From Panopea generosa (lineage: Eukaryota > Mollusca > Bivalvia > Adapedonta > Hiatellidae): DNA of 64,000 nt. The DNA is taken from NCBI GenBank assembly GCA_029582155.1, contig CM055899.1, positions 77,316,574-77,380,573 on the forward strand. The letters run 5' to 3'. Numbering within the stretch: position 1 is the stretch's first letter; each line of letters opens with the position of its first letter. The translations under genes were made by a program, and so were the position numbers. Positions 12,624 to 24,748 of this stretch are shown here, piece after piece. The notes below the pieces were generated by a model. It saw nothing but the letters and a program-made list of their open reading frames with translations. It was not told the DNA's origin and did no database searches.

Positions 12624-12918
12624 TTGATTGATTGATTAATTGATTGAATATTTACCATCATTTTTATGCCATCAACGGCTAACAGACGATCAGTTAACCT
12701 AACCACTGTTTCCTGGGATTAACCAGTACTCGAGCACACCCCGTCTCCGCAAGTAACTGATAACTTTCCCACTTGTATCAGTGTTGAGAGACGAATGATA
12801 ATGAGACACAATGTCGTATATCAATCATCACGGAGACTGTTGCCGGGCGGGGGATTCGAACTCACGACCCCTGGATTGATAGTCAGACGCGTAACCGACT
12901 GAGCTAATCCGGCCCGGC
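12624..12918 (-). mobile_element. tRNA-derived SINE, full length with target duplication
   Basis: Read on the minus strand, it starts with a tRNA-like head: GATTAGCTCAGTCGGTTACG (A box), then GGGGTCGTGAGTTCGAATCC (B box). A body of about 220 bp follows and ends in TCAATCAATCAAT. The flanks CCAAGAGTGAAG (12611-12622) and CCAAGAGTGAAG (12919-12930) are an exact target-site duplication, so the insertion is fairly young. At least eight relatives lie in the window. Confidence 0.93.
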
Positions 12919-12931
12919 CCAAGAGTGAAGA

Positions 12932-13943
12932 AAAAAAAAAAGATTTGTAATATACATTCAGTACTGTATTTGCATTTTTATTAAGGTTGCATTATTTCTC
13001 AACTAACACCCTTCTTTTCACAATATAACAACTTCTTACCGATCATTCTAAACACAATACTAAACCCATTACCACACCTGTTAAACAAATTGGTGTTTAA
13101 CATCAAACAGAAACTGTGTAAAAAAGCTTAAATTCATTCTATGTTGAAGTGTGAATTGAAGTCACTGTCAAATCAACATTAACAAGGCAAATAAGTCTGT
13201 TTGTTGAAGAAACTCAACCCTGCAAGTACATTGCGAGTATTTGCCACATTTCTGTAATGTAATAAAACATTCTAACCGTATGAAAGACGGTTTATTTTAC
13301 ATGTTTTAATGGCAAAACTTAATCTAGAATTTGAATAATTGGAAAAGCTGTATTACTTTCCAAAATTTTCCCAAACTATAAAGCATTACTTCCAAAATCA
13401 TATATAATTAAATGGCTATTTAAAATCAAGAAGCGTCTGAGAGACCCACCAACTATTCCTTTTAACGAAATTAGATTTACTTTGTAATGTAATTAAAAGC
13501 ACTTGCAGTGCATTTAAAATGCTCAATAGATTTAATTTTAAGAAGATTTAAATAAGAATAGATAAATAAATCCTATCTTGTTGATTGTTTTCAACGCTAT
13601 CCCATCTTTCATTTGAAGCACTTGGTCCAGAAGTAGAGAACATGGCACCCATGATAATGGAAGGTTGTGGGTTGGATTCTTTGTGTGGTGTCTTTCAGTA
13701 AAACAATTTATCGGCATAATGCTTACAATAACTGGATCTACCCAGGAAGACATCAAGCGTGATTTGTCTAAGTTGTAAGAACTTGTTTCACAATCAATGC
13801 ACAAAAATAAATCATTTAAAATAAAAAACTCTTCCATAGTTAGTCAGGATTGTTCCATTATTATTTAGAATAAGTGTCAAGATGAAATAAATGATCAAGA
13901 GCCAAACAATGTAGATACTGATCAGAAAGAATTACTTGTCACC
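12932..13943. other. No gene seen
   Basis: AT-rich with no recognised exon. A fragment at 13590-13760 (TCTTTCATTTGAAGCACTTG, ATGGCACCCATGATAATGG, CCCAGGAAGACATCAAGCG) looks like an old dispersed repeat. The 99-codon minus-strand frame there is not convincing. Confidence 0.4.
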
Positions 13944-14166
13944 TGGGGCTTGTTTCACTAACGTTTGTAAGTTTACAAACTTCTTAGTGTAAAATTTCGT
14001 GAATTTCATTTATTGTGTCGCTTGCTCATTTTACTTTCTTTTGTAAGCCTCATAAAAGTGTTCTTTCTAAAATTTACAAAAATTTGTGCAAATGAAATGT
14101 TTCTAGATGTCACAATTTGTTCGTACAAAATTCTTATGACTTAAGGAGGTTAGTGAAACAGGCCCC
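13944..14166. mobile_element. MITE with terminal inverted repeats
   Basis: The left end GGGGCTTGTTTCACTAAC is answered by GTTAGTGAAACAGGCCCC at the right, 18 bp with one mismatch. The element is about 223 bp and non-coding. A decayed relative is at 9374-9600. Confidence 0.8.
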
Positions 14167-14207
14167 TGATCTGGGTCGTCTACATTTGTAATTGGTATAT
14201 TTGACAT

Positions 14208-14535
14208 TTACAGCAAGCTATGATAATACAGCGAGCTATGATAATACAGTGAGCTATGATAATACAGAAAGCTATGATAATACAGTGAGCTATGATAATA
14301 CATGATAATACAGCAAGCTATGATAATACATGATAATACAGCAAGATATGATAATACAGTGAGCTATGATAATACATGATAATACAGCAAGCTATGATAA
14401 TACATGATAATACAGCAAGCTATGATAATACAGCAAGCTATGATAATACAGCAAGCTATGATAATACATGATTATACAGCAAGCTATGATAATACAGTGA
14501 GCTATGATAATACATGATAATACAGCGAACTATAA
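14208..14535. repeat. 18-29 bp tandem repeat
   Basis: Units of AGCTATGATAATACAGCA, some with an extra ATGATAATAC, repeat about 16 times. Confidence 0.93.
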
Positions 14536-14970
14536 TACAGCAAGCAGTTTGTATAACCATCCAAGTTTTACTGACACACAGTCATAGTGAGAGTTGTAGT
14601 TGCTGCATGGTGTGTTTAGCATTGCTTTCAACGATATTTCAGTCATATCAGGGCAATGTCTACTTGATACAGTATTCTGAGAACTGCCATACTGAAGTGT
14701 CATGTCACAGACACATGGTATGGTACCTCATCCAGTCACATTATACTGACAACGGGTTGACCAGGCCTAGAACAATCCTTTTAATGCTGAGCACCAAGCA
14801 AGGAAGGTTCTAGTACCATTTTTTTCAAGTCTTTGGTGTGACCGGACAAGAGATTCGGTCCATGACCTTCTTTATGAGAGGCCAATGCTCTACCAATAGA
14901 CCATCACTGCAGTTCATAATGGGAGTTAGTCATATGATAATCAATGAACATTAATTGTACTGCTCTACAA

Positions 14971-15266
14971 TTGATTGACTGATTGAATATACAGCATAAT
15001 TTTTATGCCATCGAGGGTTAACATACGATCATTTAGTCTAACCATTGTTTCCTAGGATCCTTGAAGGTTAACCAGTATTCGAGCTCACCCCATCTCCACA
15101 AGTAACTGATAATTTTCCTACTTAAATCAGCCGGGGAGCAATAAATGATAATGAGATGCAATGTTGTTTATCAACCCCCAAGGAGATTGTGGCCACACAG
15201 GGATTTAAACTTATGTCCCCTGGATTGATAGTCAGATGCGCTAACGACTGAGCTAATCAGACCCGG
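14971..15266 (-). mobile_element. tRNA-derived SINE
   Basis: This is the same family as 12624-12918. The tail ATTGATTGACTGATTG is at the left and the tRNA head (GCGCTAACGACTGAGCTAAT on the plus strand) is at the right. The flanks ACTGCTCTACAA and ACTGCTATATAA look like a diverged target duplication, which makes it an older copy. Confidence 0.88.
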
Positions 15267-15754
15267 CACTGCTATATAAATGATTTATCTTATCATATTT
15301 ATGAATCTACATTATTATGATTAACATGTTATGTAATCAACAAAAATAAACATTATGTTTCATTATCAGAAAAACCTGCCTTCAACACAGAGGGCATGAA
15401 CCACAAATCATTAATTGATTAGTCTTTCATTCATTTGTTAACAGTCATTCATTCATTTATTTATTCATCCACATTGATCAATTCAATTGTTCATTTCAGT
15501 TGTTATCAAGTAATATTTCATTTTGTTACTGTATAAATGATATTAACTTTAATGTTATTCTAATTTAAGCATTATGTAATCTTTAAAAGAACACATTGCA
15601 ATGCAGAAATTGACCTTTACTCGTGTTCCTGCTCAATTATATCTTGATACTATGAAGTCTATTGGACACATAATCATATGCATACCAGAAATACCATGAG
15701 CGTATTTGTCCAAGCTGTAACAACTTGTTTCACAATCAAAGTAAAATAAATAAG
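15267..15754. other. No gene seen
   Basis: AT-rich unique sequence with short TTCATTCATT-type repeats near 15425-15475. Confidence 0.5.
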
Positions 15755-15990
15755 TTGCTGTGCTCCGACCCAGTCTTTTTTATGTTGGTAGGGAGGGAGG
15801 TGGCTAATGTTTTAGTTTCAAATAACATTTTTGAAGATAACATGAAAATTCAGGAAACTAAGACAAATGCCGCTTCTGTAAACAGAGATGAACCTCCGGT
15901 ACTTTCAAGCGAACATACAAAACTTGTATTTTTTGCAAAAAATGAAACGGCATATTTTTGTAAATTGCGCCACTCCATATCATAACTGTT
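15755..15990. mobile_element. Dispersed element, twin of 39466-39693
   Basis: TTGCTGTGCTCCGACCCAGT, then ATGTTGGTAGGGAGGGAGG and GGCTAATGTTTTAG match the element at 39466-39693. An 86-codon frame here follows the repeat and is not a known protein. Confidence 0.65.
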
Positions 15991-16199
15991 TCAACTGAGC
16001 CCAATATGGCATTGATTTAATATTCTGATTAAAAATGGCCAGTTCAAAAACTCAACTGACCTATCGTCTTAAAATATATTCTGAACAAGTTTGGTCACAA
16101 TCCAACTACAGTAATTGAAAGGCAAACAGTGGTTGTTTTTGTGTTTGTTTTTTTTCATTTACTCAAGGGCAATAAATTTTCAACAACTCTTCCCAGTTT

Positions 16200-16460
16200 T
16201 TATGCTCATCACTACTCTGACCACTTTGGTGTATATTGGATCAGAACTACAGATGCTAGTGTTGATAAAAACTGATCATTTAATGAAAGAAACCAATAGC
16301 ATACTCTATTCAGAATGAGGAAAACTTTGTTTATTTCATCAAGGAAATATGGTAAGTTTCACTACAACCATGAAGCTTTTAATTGGTAATTTTTACCACT
16401 CAATTGGGAAAAAAAGATACTGTTGGCCATTGTGAATATGACAGAATAACGGCTATATAA
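16200..16460. mobile_element. Dispersed element, twin of 1011-1356
   Basis: Blocks ACTACTCTGACCAC, ATTCAGAATGAGGAAAACTT, TTTATTTCATCAAGGAA, TTTACCACTCAATTGGGAA and AATAACGGCTATA occur in the same order as in 1125-1335. Confidence 0.7.
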
Positions 16461-17582
16461 TCACATATATAGCATAGATAGCATCCTCACTTTAAATATC
16501 CTAATTACACTGCCAAAATTAGCAACATAAATCTTTACAAGAAGTATAAACCATCCCACTTGTGCAAAAAGGTACCAAGTGCCTTCTTATTTCATATACA
16601 CTTTGTACTTTATTGCACAAATGAGACGAAATGGAGTTATGTTAAATTTTTCTACAATAAAACCAATTTTTATAATATTCTAATTGGTCCAGGAGGCCTA
16701 ATTACCATTCTCTCTTAACTTTAGATATTCTGACCACTTTTGCAACATATTTCCTGTGTGTACAATCCCTACTGAACCAAGCCTGACCCAGACAAACAGG
16801 TTCCAAGAGGTCATTATCTACCTATTGGCGGAAGGGTGTTAAAGACCGTAAAATCTGCATTGTCACTGATTGGTCAGTAAATAAATACTGTGGTCAGTGT
16901 CACCGACATAAATAATCTGACATTTATTGTGTGAAGTGGGTATAAGAGGACAACAAAACTAAAACCCTTCAACAGTGTAAATAATTATAACAACTGTCTT
17001 TACTATGATCTTGAAAATGATGAAAAAAAATACTGTTGTTTTTATGGAGTGCCTGCTATGAATCATTGTTAAGCCAATATATATATATATTTTTTTGAAA
17101 AGGGTTTATTGCCATTTTTAGCACTTTTCAGGTGATATATATGAGATTAAGTTTTATTGTGGAATCATTTTGTTCTTGTTTTGTTAAATAATGTCATGTT
17201 AGTATCTAAATATTTGTGTTGAAGTAAATGCAATTTTGATGAAATAGTGGCTGATAAGCCTTATTAGACTGGGTATTTCTATACATTTATTAGCATTTTT
17301 GATAATGTTGTTAATCTAACATATACCTGTCACTTTATTTAATAATCAATAATACAATAATGACAAATAATAATAATAAGAAGAACTACAGTCCATCAGC
17401 AAGTAACTGGCAATCTGTCACACATTCAGTTTTAGGACTGAACCTGGTTCATACCCATAATCTTGGCAGTCAACATACCGGTAATACTTTTTTTTTATAT
17501 TAGAAAAATGCCACCCACAACAAACAGTATTACACCAAAGAGATAAATTAGCTGAAAAATTAATGGACACTTCCATTTTTAA
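16461..17582. other. No gene seen
   Basis: AT-rich. It includes a fragment of the second SINE-like family at 17390-17490 (GCAAGTAACTGGCAATCTG, TTTTAGGACTGAACCTGG). A long TA run lies near 17080. No exon was recognised. Confidence 0.45.
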
Positions 17583-17809
17583 CCCTTTACTTCATATAGA
17601 CGCCTTTTGACACCTCTGATATAGACATCTTTGGACACATAATAGAAGGCTTTTGAATTATTGGGTGAATTATGTTTATATTAACTGACAGAGTGGAAAA
17701 CAGTGCAGGAAGTGTTCAGATCGTTACGAGCAATCTGAACTCTTCCTGCACTGTTTTCAAAGGCCTTCTGTGATTGGTGCGGGAAAACGCGTATCTATGG
17801 AGTAAAGGG
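17583..17809. mobile_element. piggyBac-like MITE with TTAA target sites
   Basis: TTAA (17579-17582) precedes CCCTTTACTTCATATAGACG, and the right end GTATCTATGGAGTAAAGGG is followed by TTAA (17810-17813). An inner palindrome, GTGCAGGAAGTGTTCAGAT against ATCTGAACTCTTCCTGCAC, gives it a fold-back structure. TTAA duplication with CCC...GGG termini is the piggyBac signature. It has no transposase. Confidence 0.85.
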
Positions 17810-17829
17810 TTAAACAAATAAATGGAAGC

Positions 17830-18300
17830 CTGAGAGTAGTTTCTTTATTGCTCTTTTTTTATTGTGATGCTATAATGTAAAATTATAATATACACAAAAG
17901 ACTGGTATGAACAAATAAATGGGTGTTACATCATACCAACATGTTAAGGTTACACAATGACAATAGGAAAAAAAAATCCAGACTCACTCTCCATGTACAA
18001 AAATAAATAACAGATAGAAAAACAGATATGCAGAATGAACATAGAACCTTGATATATGCAGAACTGCTAAGTTTTAACAAATTCTATATAATATTCAATC
18101 TGTCGCCTTGTACAATATGCACATGGTTTGTTCTATTCTTTACATCACTCATTTGGCACCCTGGAACTGCACAAGGAATGATAATTTAACATGACAATGC
18201 TCAAATGGTCATCACGACACCCATTTGGAGGATTCCTACCCCTCCACAGAGACTGACAGGGATTCTATATTCTTACCTAGAACCTCACATGTTACAGCGC
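17830..18300 (-). other. Possible 3' UTR with two AATAAA signals
   Basis: Read on the minus strand this unique stretch is T-rich and mostly non-coding. It ends with AATAAA at 17858-17863 and a second copy at 17844-17849. Above it, TTTTACCAG near 18301 could be an acceptor leading into a block with stops in all frames. It is the best candidate for the 3' end of the MORC2-like transcript, 6.3 kb past the last recognised exon. No coding sequence for the C-terminal coiled coil was seen in between. The call is inference. Confidence 0.3.
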
Positions 18301-18603
18301 TGGTAAAATTTAAATTATGTTTTCTATTACAAATTTATGTTTTTGGAAATTAAATTTAATACACAGCAGAAACTGTTGCTTAAGCATTTGCGTTTGTCCA
18401 TAAATTATTATTTTATAGCAAATTAGATGCTAATACATTAAATATATATTTTTGTTCAAGAAAATCCTGAAAAAAACTTGTGTATAAAGGGAAGTAATCT
18501 ACTTCCTCCCTAAACTTGATTTTTACTACCAAAGTTGCTTCCCTTCTAAATTTTGAATTAATTTTATTCTTCAAATTTTACCACACTGAATATGCAGAAT
18601 CAG

Positions 18604-21520
18604 TTTTTACTGCTGTATATGGAACCTTGTAAGTGCACAGTCAGATTAAACTGTTGTATATGGAACTTTGCAAGTGCACAATAAGATTAAACTGTTGTAT
18701 ATGGAACCTTGCAAGTGCACAATAAGATTAAACTGTTTTATGTGGAACCTTGCAAGTGCACAGATTAAACTGCTGTATATGTAACCTGGCAAGTGCACAA
18801 TAAGATTAAACTGTTGTATATGGAACCTGGCAAGTGCACAATAAGATTAAACTGTTGTATATGGAACCTTGCAAGTGCACAGTCAGATTAAACTGTTGTA
18901 TATGGAACTTTGTAAGTGCACAATAAGATTAAACTGTTGTATAAGGAACCTTGCAAGTGCACAATAAGATTAAACTGTTGTATATGGAACCTTGCAAGTG
19001 CACAGTTTAAACTGTTGTATATGGAACTTTGCAAGTGCACAGTTTAAACTGTTGTATATGGAACTTTGCAAGTGCACAGTTTAAACTGTTGTATATGGAA
19101 CTTTGCAAGTGCACAGTTTAAACTGTTGTATATGGAACTTTGCAAGTACACAGATTAAACTGTTGTATATGGAACTTTGCAAGTGTACAGATTAAATTGT
19201 TGTATATGGAACTTGGCAAGTGCACAATAAGATTAAACTGTTGTATATGGAACCTTGCAAGTGCACAATAAGATCAAACTGTTTTATGTGGAGCTTTGCA
19301 AGTGCACAGTTTAAACTGTTGTATATGGAACTTTGCAAGTGCACAGTTTAAACTGTTGTATATGGAACTTTGCAAGTGCACAGTTTAAAATGTTGTATAT
19401 GGAACTTTGCAAGTACACAGATTAAACTGTTGTATATGGAACTTTGCAAGTGTACAGATTAAATTGTTGTATATGGAACTTGGCAAGTGCACAATAAGAT
19501 TAAACTGTTGTATATGGAACCTTGCAAGTGCACAATAAGATCAAACTGTTTTATGTGGAGCTTTGCAAGTGCACAGATTAAACTGTTGTATATGTAACCT
19601 GGCAAGTGCACAATAAGATTAAACTGTTGTATGTGGAACCTTGCAAGTGCACAATAAGATTAAACTGTTGTATATGGAACCTTGCAAGTGCACAATAAGA
19701 TTAAACTGTTTTATGTGGAGACTTGCAAGTGCACAGATTAAACTGTTGTATATGTAACCTGGCAAGTGCACAATAAGATTAAACTGTTTTATGTGGAACC
19801 TTGCAAGTACACAGATTAAACTGTTGTATATGGAACCTTGCAAGTGCACAATAAGATTAAACTGTTGTATATAGAACCTGGCAAGTGCACAATAAGATTA
19901 AACTGTTGTATATAGAACCTGGCAAGTGCACAGATTAAACTGTTGTATATGGAACTTTGCAAGTGCACAATAAGATTAAACTGTTGTATATGGAACTTTG
20001 CAAGTGCACAGATTAAACTGTTGTATATGGAACCTTGAAAGTGCACAATAAGATTAAACTGTTGTATATGGAACCTTGCAAGTGCACAGTCAGATTAAAC
20101 TGTTGTATATGGAACTTTGCAAGTGCACAGATTAAACTGTTGCATAAGTGCACAATAAGATTAAACTGTTGTATATGGAACCTTGCAAGTGCACAATAAG
20201 ATTAAACTGTTGTATATGGAAGCCTGCAAGTGCACAATAAGATTAAACTGTTGTATATGGAAGCTTGCAAGTGCACAATAAGATTAAACTGTTTTATGTG
20301 GAACCTTGCAAGTGCAGTCAGATTTAACTGTTTTATGTGGAACCTTGCAAGAGCACAGTCAGGTTTAACTGTTGTATATGAAACCTTGCAAGAGCACAGT
20401 CAGGTTAAACTGTTGTATATGAAATCTTGCAAGAGCACAGTCAGGTTTAACTGTTGTATTTGAAACCTTGCAAGAGCAAAGTCAGGTTTAACTGTCGTAT
20501 ATGAAACCTTGCAAGAGCAAAGTCAGGTTTAACTGTTGTATATGAAATCTTGCAAAAGCACAGTCAGGTTTAACTGTTGTATTTGAAACCTTGCAGAAGC
20601 AAAGTCAGGTTTAAATGTATGGAACCTTGCTAGTACACAATCAGATTTAACCGTTGTATATGGAACCTTGCAAGTGCAGTCAGATTTTACTGTTGTATAT
20701 GAAACCTTGCAAGAGCACAGTCAGGTTAAACTGTTTTATATGAAACCTTGCAAGAGCAAAGTCAGGTTTAACTGTTGTATATGAAACCTTGCAAGAGCAA
20801 AGTCAGGTTTAACTGTTGTATATGAAACCTTGCAAGAGCACAGTCAGGTTAAACTGTTCTATATGAAACCTTGCAAGAGCACAGTCAGGTTAAACTGTTC
20901 TATATGAAACCTTGCAAGAGCAAAGTCAGGTTAAACTGCTCTATATGAAACCTTGCAAGAGCAAAGTCATGTTAAACTGTTCTATATGAAACCTTTCAAG
21001 AGCAAAGTCAGGTTTAACTGTTGTATATTATGAAACTTTGCAAAAGCACAGTCAGGTTTAACTGTTGTATATGAAACCTTGCAAGAGCAAAGTCAGGTTT
21101 AACTGTTGTATATGAAACCTTACAAGAGCAAAGTCAGGTTTAACTGTTGTATTTGAAACCTTGCAAGAGCAAAGTCAGGTTTAACTGTTCTATATCGACC
21201 TTGCATGTGTACAGTCAGGTTTAACTGTTGTATTTGAAACCTCGCAATAGCACAGTCAGGTTTAACTGTTCTATATGAAACCTTGCAAGAGCACAGTCAG
21301 GTTTAACTGTTCTATATGAAACCTTGCAAGAGCACAGTCAGGTTTAACTGTTGTATATATATGAAACCTTGCAAGAGCACAGTCAGGTTTAACTGTTGTA
21401 TACATATGAAACCTTGCAAGTGCAGTCAGATTTAAATGTATGGAACTTTGCTAGGACACAATCAGATTTAACTGTTGTATATGGAATCTTGCAAGAGCAC
21501 AGTCAGGTTTTACTGTTGTA
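18604..21520. repeat. 37-41 bp minisatellite, about 75 copies
   Basis: The unit is close to ATTAAACTGTTGTATATGG, AACCTTGCAAGTGCACAATAAG. The left two thirds use GTGCACA(ATAAG) units. From about 20330 rightward the units carry GAGCA(A/C)AGTCAGG and ATGAAACC. Frames of 76-77 codons on both strands are the repeat and not genes. Confidence 0.96.
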
Positions 21521-22289
21521 TATCGGCAACCATATCATATACTATCAGTAATTTAAACCATCTCCATAACACAGTAAAGAGACAAAGAACTTGATGTTGG
21601 TCATGTATTCAAAGTATCAGTCACCTGAAAACTATGGAAGTAATTCGCTCAATCAGAATTGTAATATGGTAAATACAGCAATTCTAAAAAGTGCGAGGAC
21701 ATTAACTTTACTTTGAATTAAGTGTGGTCACAATTAAAGTCACACATATCGCCACTTGATACTGAGCTTATAAAAATTATATTCTATCTACATGATGCAA
21801 TAATAAAATAAAACAGACCCTCATTTCTATTTTGGAAAGGGTCATAATTACACATTTTTACATAATTTGCACATTTTTCTATTTTTTGAAACAGTATCCT
21901 TGACCCAATTAATCTTAAAACAATCAAAACTTCTATTTTTAGTAACAGCTACCTTTAATTGTGACCCTATTTTCCTCAAAATAATTTGCACGCTTCCTTT
22001 TCATTTCCATAGGCGTTACAGTAATACACACAATTCATCTTAAAAGAAACTAAAGTTAATGAGTGGAAATTTATAAATTGATAATCATACAAGTGGAAAA
22101 AAACTGTTGTTTCTGATCTGAATGGGTCATCTGAAGAACTCATGTGAGCTTTTATACCAATATATATGACCAAGTTTGGTTACCATTTATAAAGCAAAAA
22201 CTACAGTTTTTCAATCAAACAATATCTCAAGGGCCATAACTCTGTCCCCTCTATAGAAAAGTTACATGTAAGTCATTAAAAAATATTGC
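21521..22289. other. No gene seen between two arrays
   Basis: AT-rich. A dispersed-repeat segment at 22150-22260 contains AAGTTTGGTTACCA and AAGGGCCATAACTCTG. I looked here for missing MORC2 C-terminal exons and found none. Confidence 0.45.
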
Positions 22290-24125
22290 AGCCCAATCCC
22301 AGAGTGATCACAAACACTACACCTTACAATACAATGTACCTCATAGGTTTGTGACTAGAGAAAAAGTTCAACCATTTAATAAATATTAAACCTACATCCC
22401 ACCATGATCACAGACACTACACCTTACAATACAATAGACAATGTACCTCATAGGTTTGTGACTTGAGAAAAGGTTCAACCATTTAATAAATATTAAACCT
22501 ACATCCCACCATGATCACAGACACTACACCTTACAATACAATAGACAATGTACCTCATAGGTTTGTGACTTGAGAAAAGGTTCAACCATTTCATAAATAT
22601 TAAACCTACATCCCACCATGATCACAGACACTACACCTTACAATAGACGATTTACCTCATAGCTTTGTGACTAGAGAAAAGGTTCAACCATTTAATAAAT
22701 ATTTAAGCTACATCCCACCATGATCACAGACACTACACCTTACAATACAATAGACAATGTACCTCATAGGTTTGTGACTTGAGAAAAGGTTCAACCATTT
22801 AATAAAAATTAAAGCTACATCCCACCATGATCAAAAACACTACACCTTACAATACAATAGACAATGTACCTCATAGGTTTGTGACTTGAGAAAAGGTTCA
22901 ACCATTTAATAAATATTAAACCTAATCCCACCATGATCATAGACACTACACCTTACAATACAATAGACAATGTACCTCATAGGTTTGTGACTAAAGAAAA
23001 GGTTCAACCATTTAATAAATATTTAAGCTACATCCCACCATGATCACAGACACTACACCTTACAATACAATAGACAATGTACCTCATAGGTTTGTGACTA
23101 AAGAAAAGGTTCAACCATTTAATAAATATTAAAGCTACATCCCACCATGATCACAGACACTACACCTTACAATACAATAGACAATGTACCTCATAGGTTT
23201 GTGACTAAAGAAAAGGTTCAACCATTTAATAAATATTTAAGCTACATCCCACCATGATCACAGACACTACACCTTACAATACAATAGACAATGTACCTCA
23301 TAGGTTTGTGACTAAAGAAAAGGTTCAACCATTTAATAAATATTAAAGCTACATCCCACCATGATCACAGACACTACACCTTACAATACAATAGACAATG
23401 TACCTCATAGGTTTGTGACTAAAGAAAAGGTTCAACCATTTAATAAATATTTAAGCTACATCCCACCATGATCACAGACACTACACCTTACAATACAATA
23501 GACAATGTACCTCATAGGTTTGTGACTAAAGAAAAGGTTCAACCATTTAATAAATATTTAAGCTACATCCCACCATGATCACAGACACTACACCTTACAA
23601 TACAATAGACAATGTACCTCATAGGTTTGTGACTAAAGAAAAGGTTCAACCATTTAATAAATATTAAAGCTACATCCCACCATGATCACAGACACTACAC
23701 CTTACAATACAATAGACAATGTACCTCATAGGTTTGTGACTAAAGAAAAGGTTCAACCATTTAATAAATATTTAAGCTACATCCCACCATGATCACAGAC
23801 ACTACACCTTACAATACAATAGACAATGTACCTCATAGGTTTGTGACTAAAGAAAAGGTTCAACCATTTAATAAATATTAAAGCTACATCCCACCATGAA
23901 CAAAAACACTACAACTTACAATACAATAGACAATGTACCTCATAGGTTTGTGACAAGAGAAAAGGTTCAACCATTTAATAAATATTAAAGCTACATCCCA
24001 CCATGATCACAGACACTACACCTTACAATACAATAGACAATGTACCTCATAGGTTTGTGACAAGAGAAAAGGTTCAACCATTTAATAAATATTAAAGCTA
24101 CATCCCACCATGATCACAGACACTA
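22290..24125. repeat. 108-bp tandem array with dimeric higher-order structure
   Basis: About 17 units contain CATCCCACCATGATCACAG, ACACTACACCTTACAATAC, AATGTACCTCATAGG and GAAAAGGTTCAACCATTTA. Neighbouring units differ by AATATTTAAGC against AATATTAAAGC. Between 23000 and 23890 the two types run A B A B A A B A B. The middle units are almost identical, so amplification is recent. Confidence 0.96.
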
Positions 24126-24615
24126 CACCTCACAGAACAATGTCCACAAAACACCCAATAATACTACACACAATTCATGTCAGAGGCTTGGTAAAACTTC
24201 ATTCTTTTCATTATTCTCCTACATATTTCTATCTGACTTCTTTCATTGTATCATGCAACTTATCGCAATATTACTACTTACACACCTTACTATTTTTCTT
24301 ATCTTAAGCTTTCATAATTTAAAAAAAGATACTTCAGAGAAGTTATTTAAGAAATTGTGGACAACGGAAAACCTTTTAAGGGAATAGCCAAGTTGAACCA
24401 TGTCGGCCATATTGACCGATATAAAGTGGGTCCCATGAAAAAAATCTTTCCTTTGATTTGATAAACATCTGTGCCAAATATAGTGCTTTTTGCATTTCCG
24501 AAATATTTTGTCATTTTTTGTTACAAATTGATTGGCCCATTAAATTTTGCTCTGATGAGCTAAAGAACATGGAAGCTTTAAATGGTCATGCAAAGGGAGA
24601 TAATAATTTTCTCAC
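24126..24615. other. No gene seen; dispersed-repeat fragment
   Basis: Minus-strand TATCGGTCAATATGGCCGAC and GGTTCAACTTGGCTATTCC (about 24375-24420) look like a dispersed repeat. No exon downstream of exon r was found here. Confidence 0.4.
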
Positions 24616-24748
24616 CATTTGTCGTATTTATCTCTCTTGTTATAATCGAACTTGACTTTCCATTTGCCTTCCTTTGTGTTGACCTTGACCACAGACCCTG
24701 TGTACCATTTCTTGTTTATGCTCGCCTCCACTTGCATCCCAATATCAC
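24616..24748 (-). CDS. MORC2: MORC2 exon r: chromo-like domain
   Basis: The exon reads [44 protein letters not shown]. This matches the human MORC2 chromo-like domain (VEVRVNREWYTGRV...WKVKFDY). It is 133 nt, acceptor TTACAG, donor GTGAGA, ending in phase 2 within the final Trp codon. At least one further exon must follow downstream, but none was recognised. Confidence 0.93.

Noticed and set aside
12841-12918. tRNA gene on the minus strand
   Set aside because: The head has A and B boxes but continues into the SINE body and tail and recurs at several sites, so it is a SINE head.
13538-13837. 99-codon minus-strand frame
   Set aside because: It lies in an old dispersed repeat-like stretch and lacks any recognisable protein feature or splice context.
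19619-20463. 76-77 codon frames on both strands
   Set aside because: They are translations of the 37-41 bp repeat (IYNSLICALARFHI-type repeats) and not genes.
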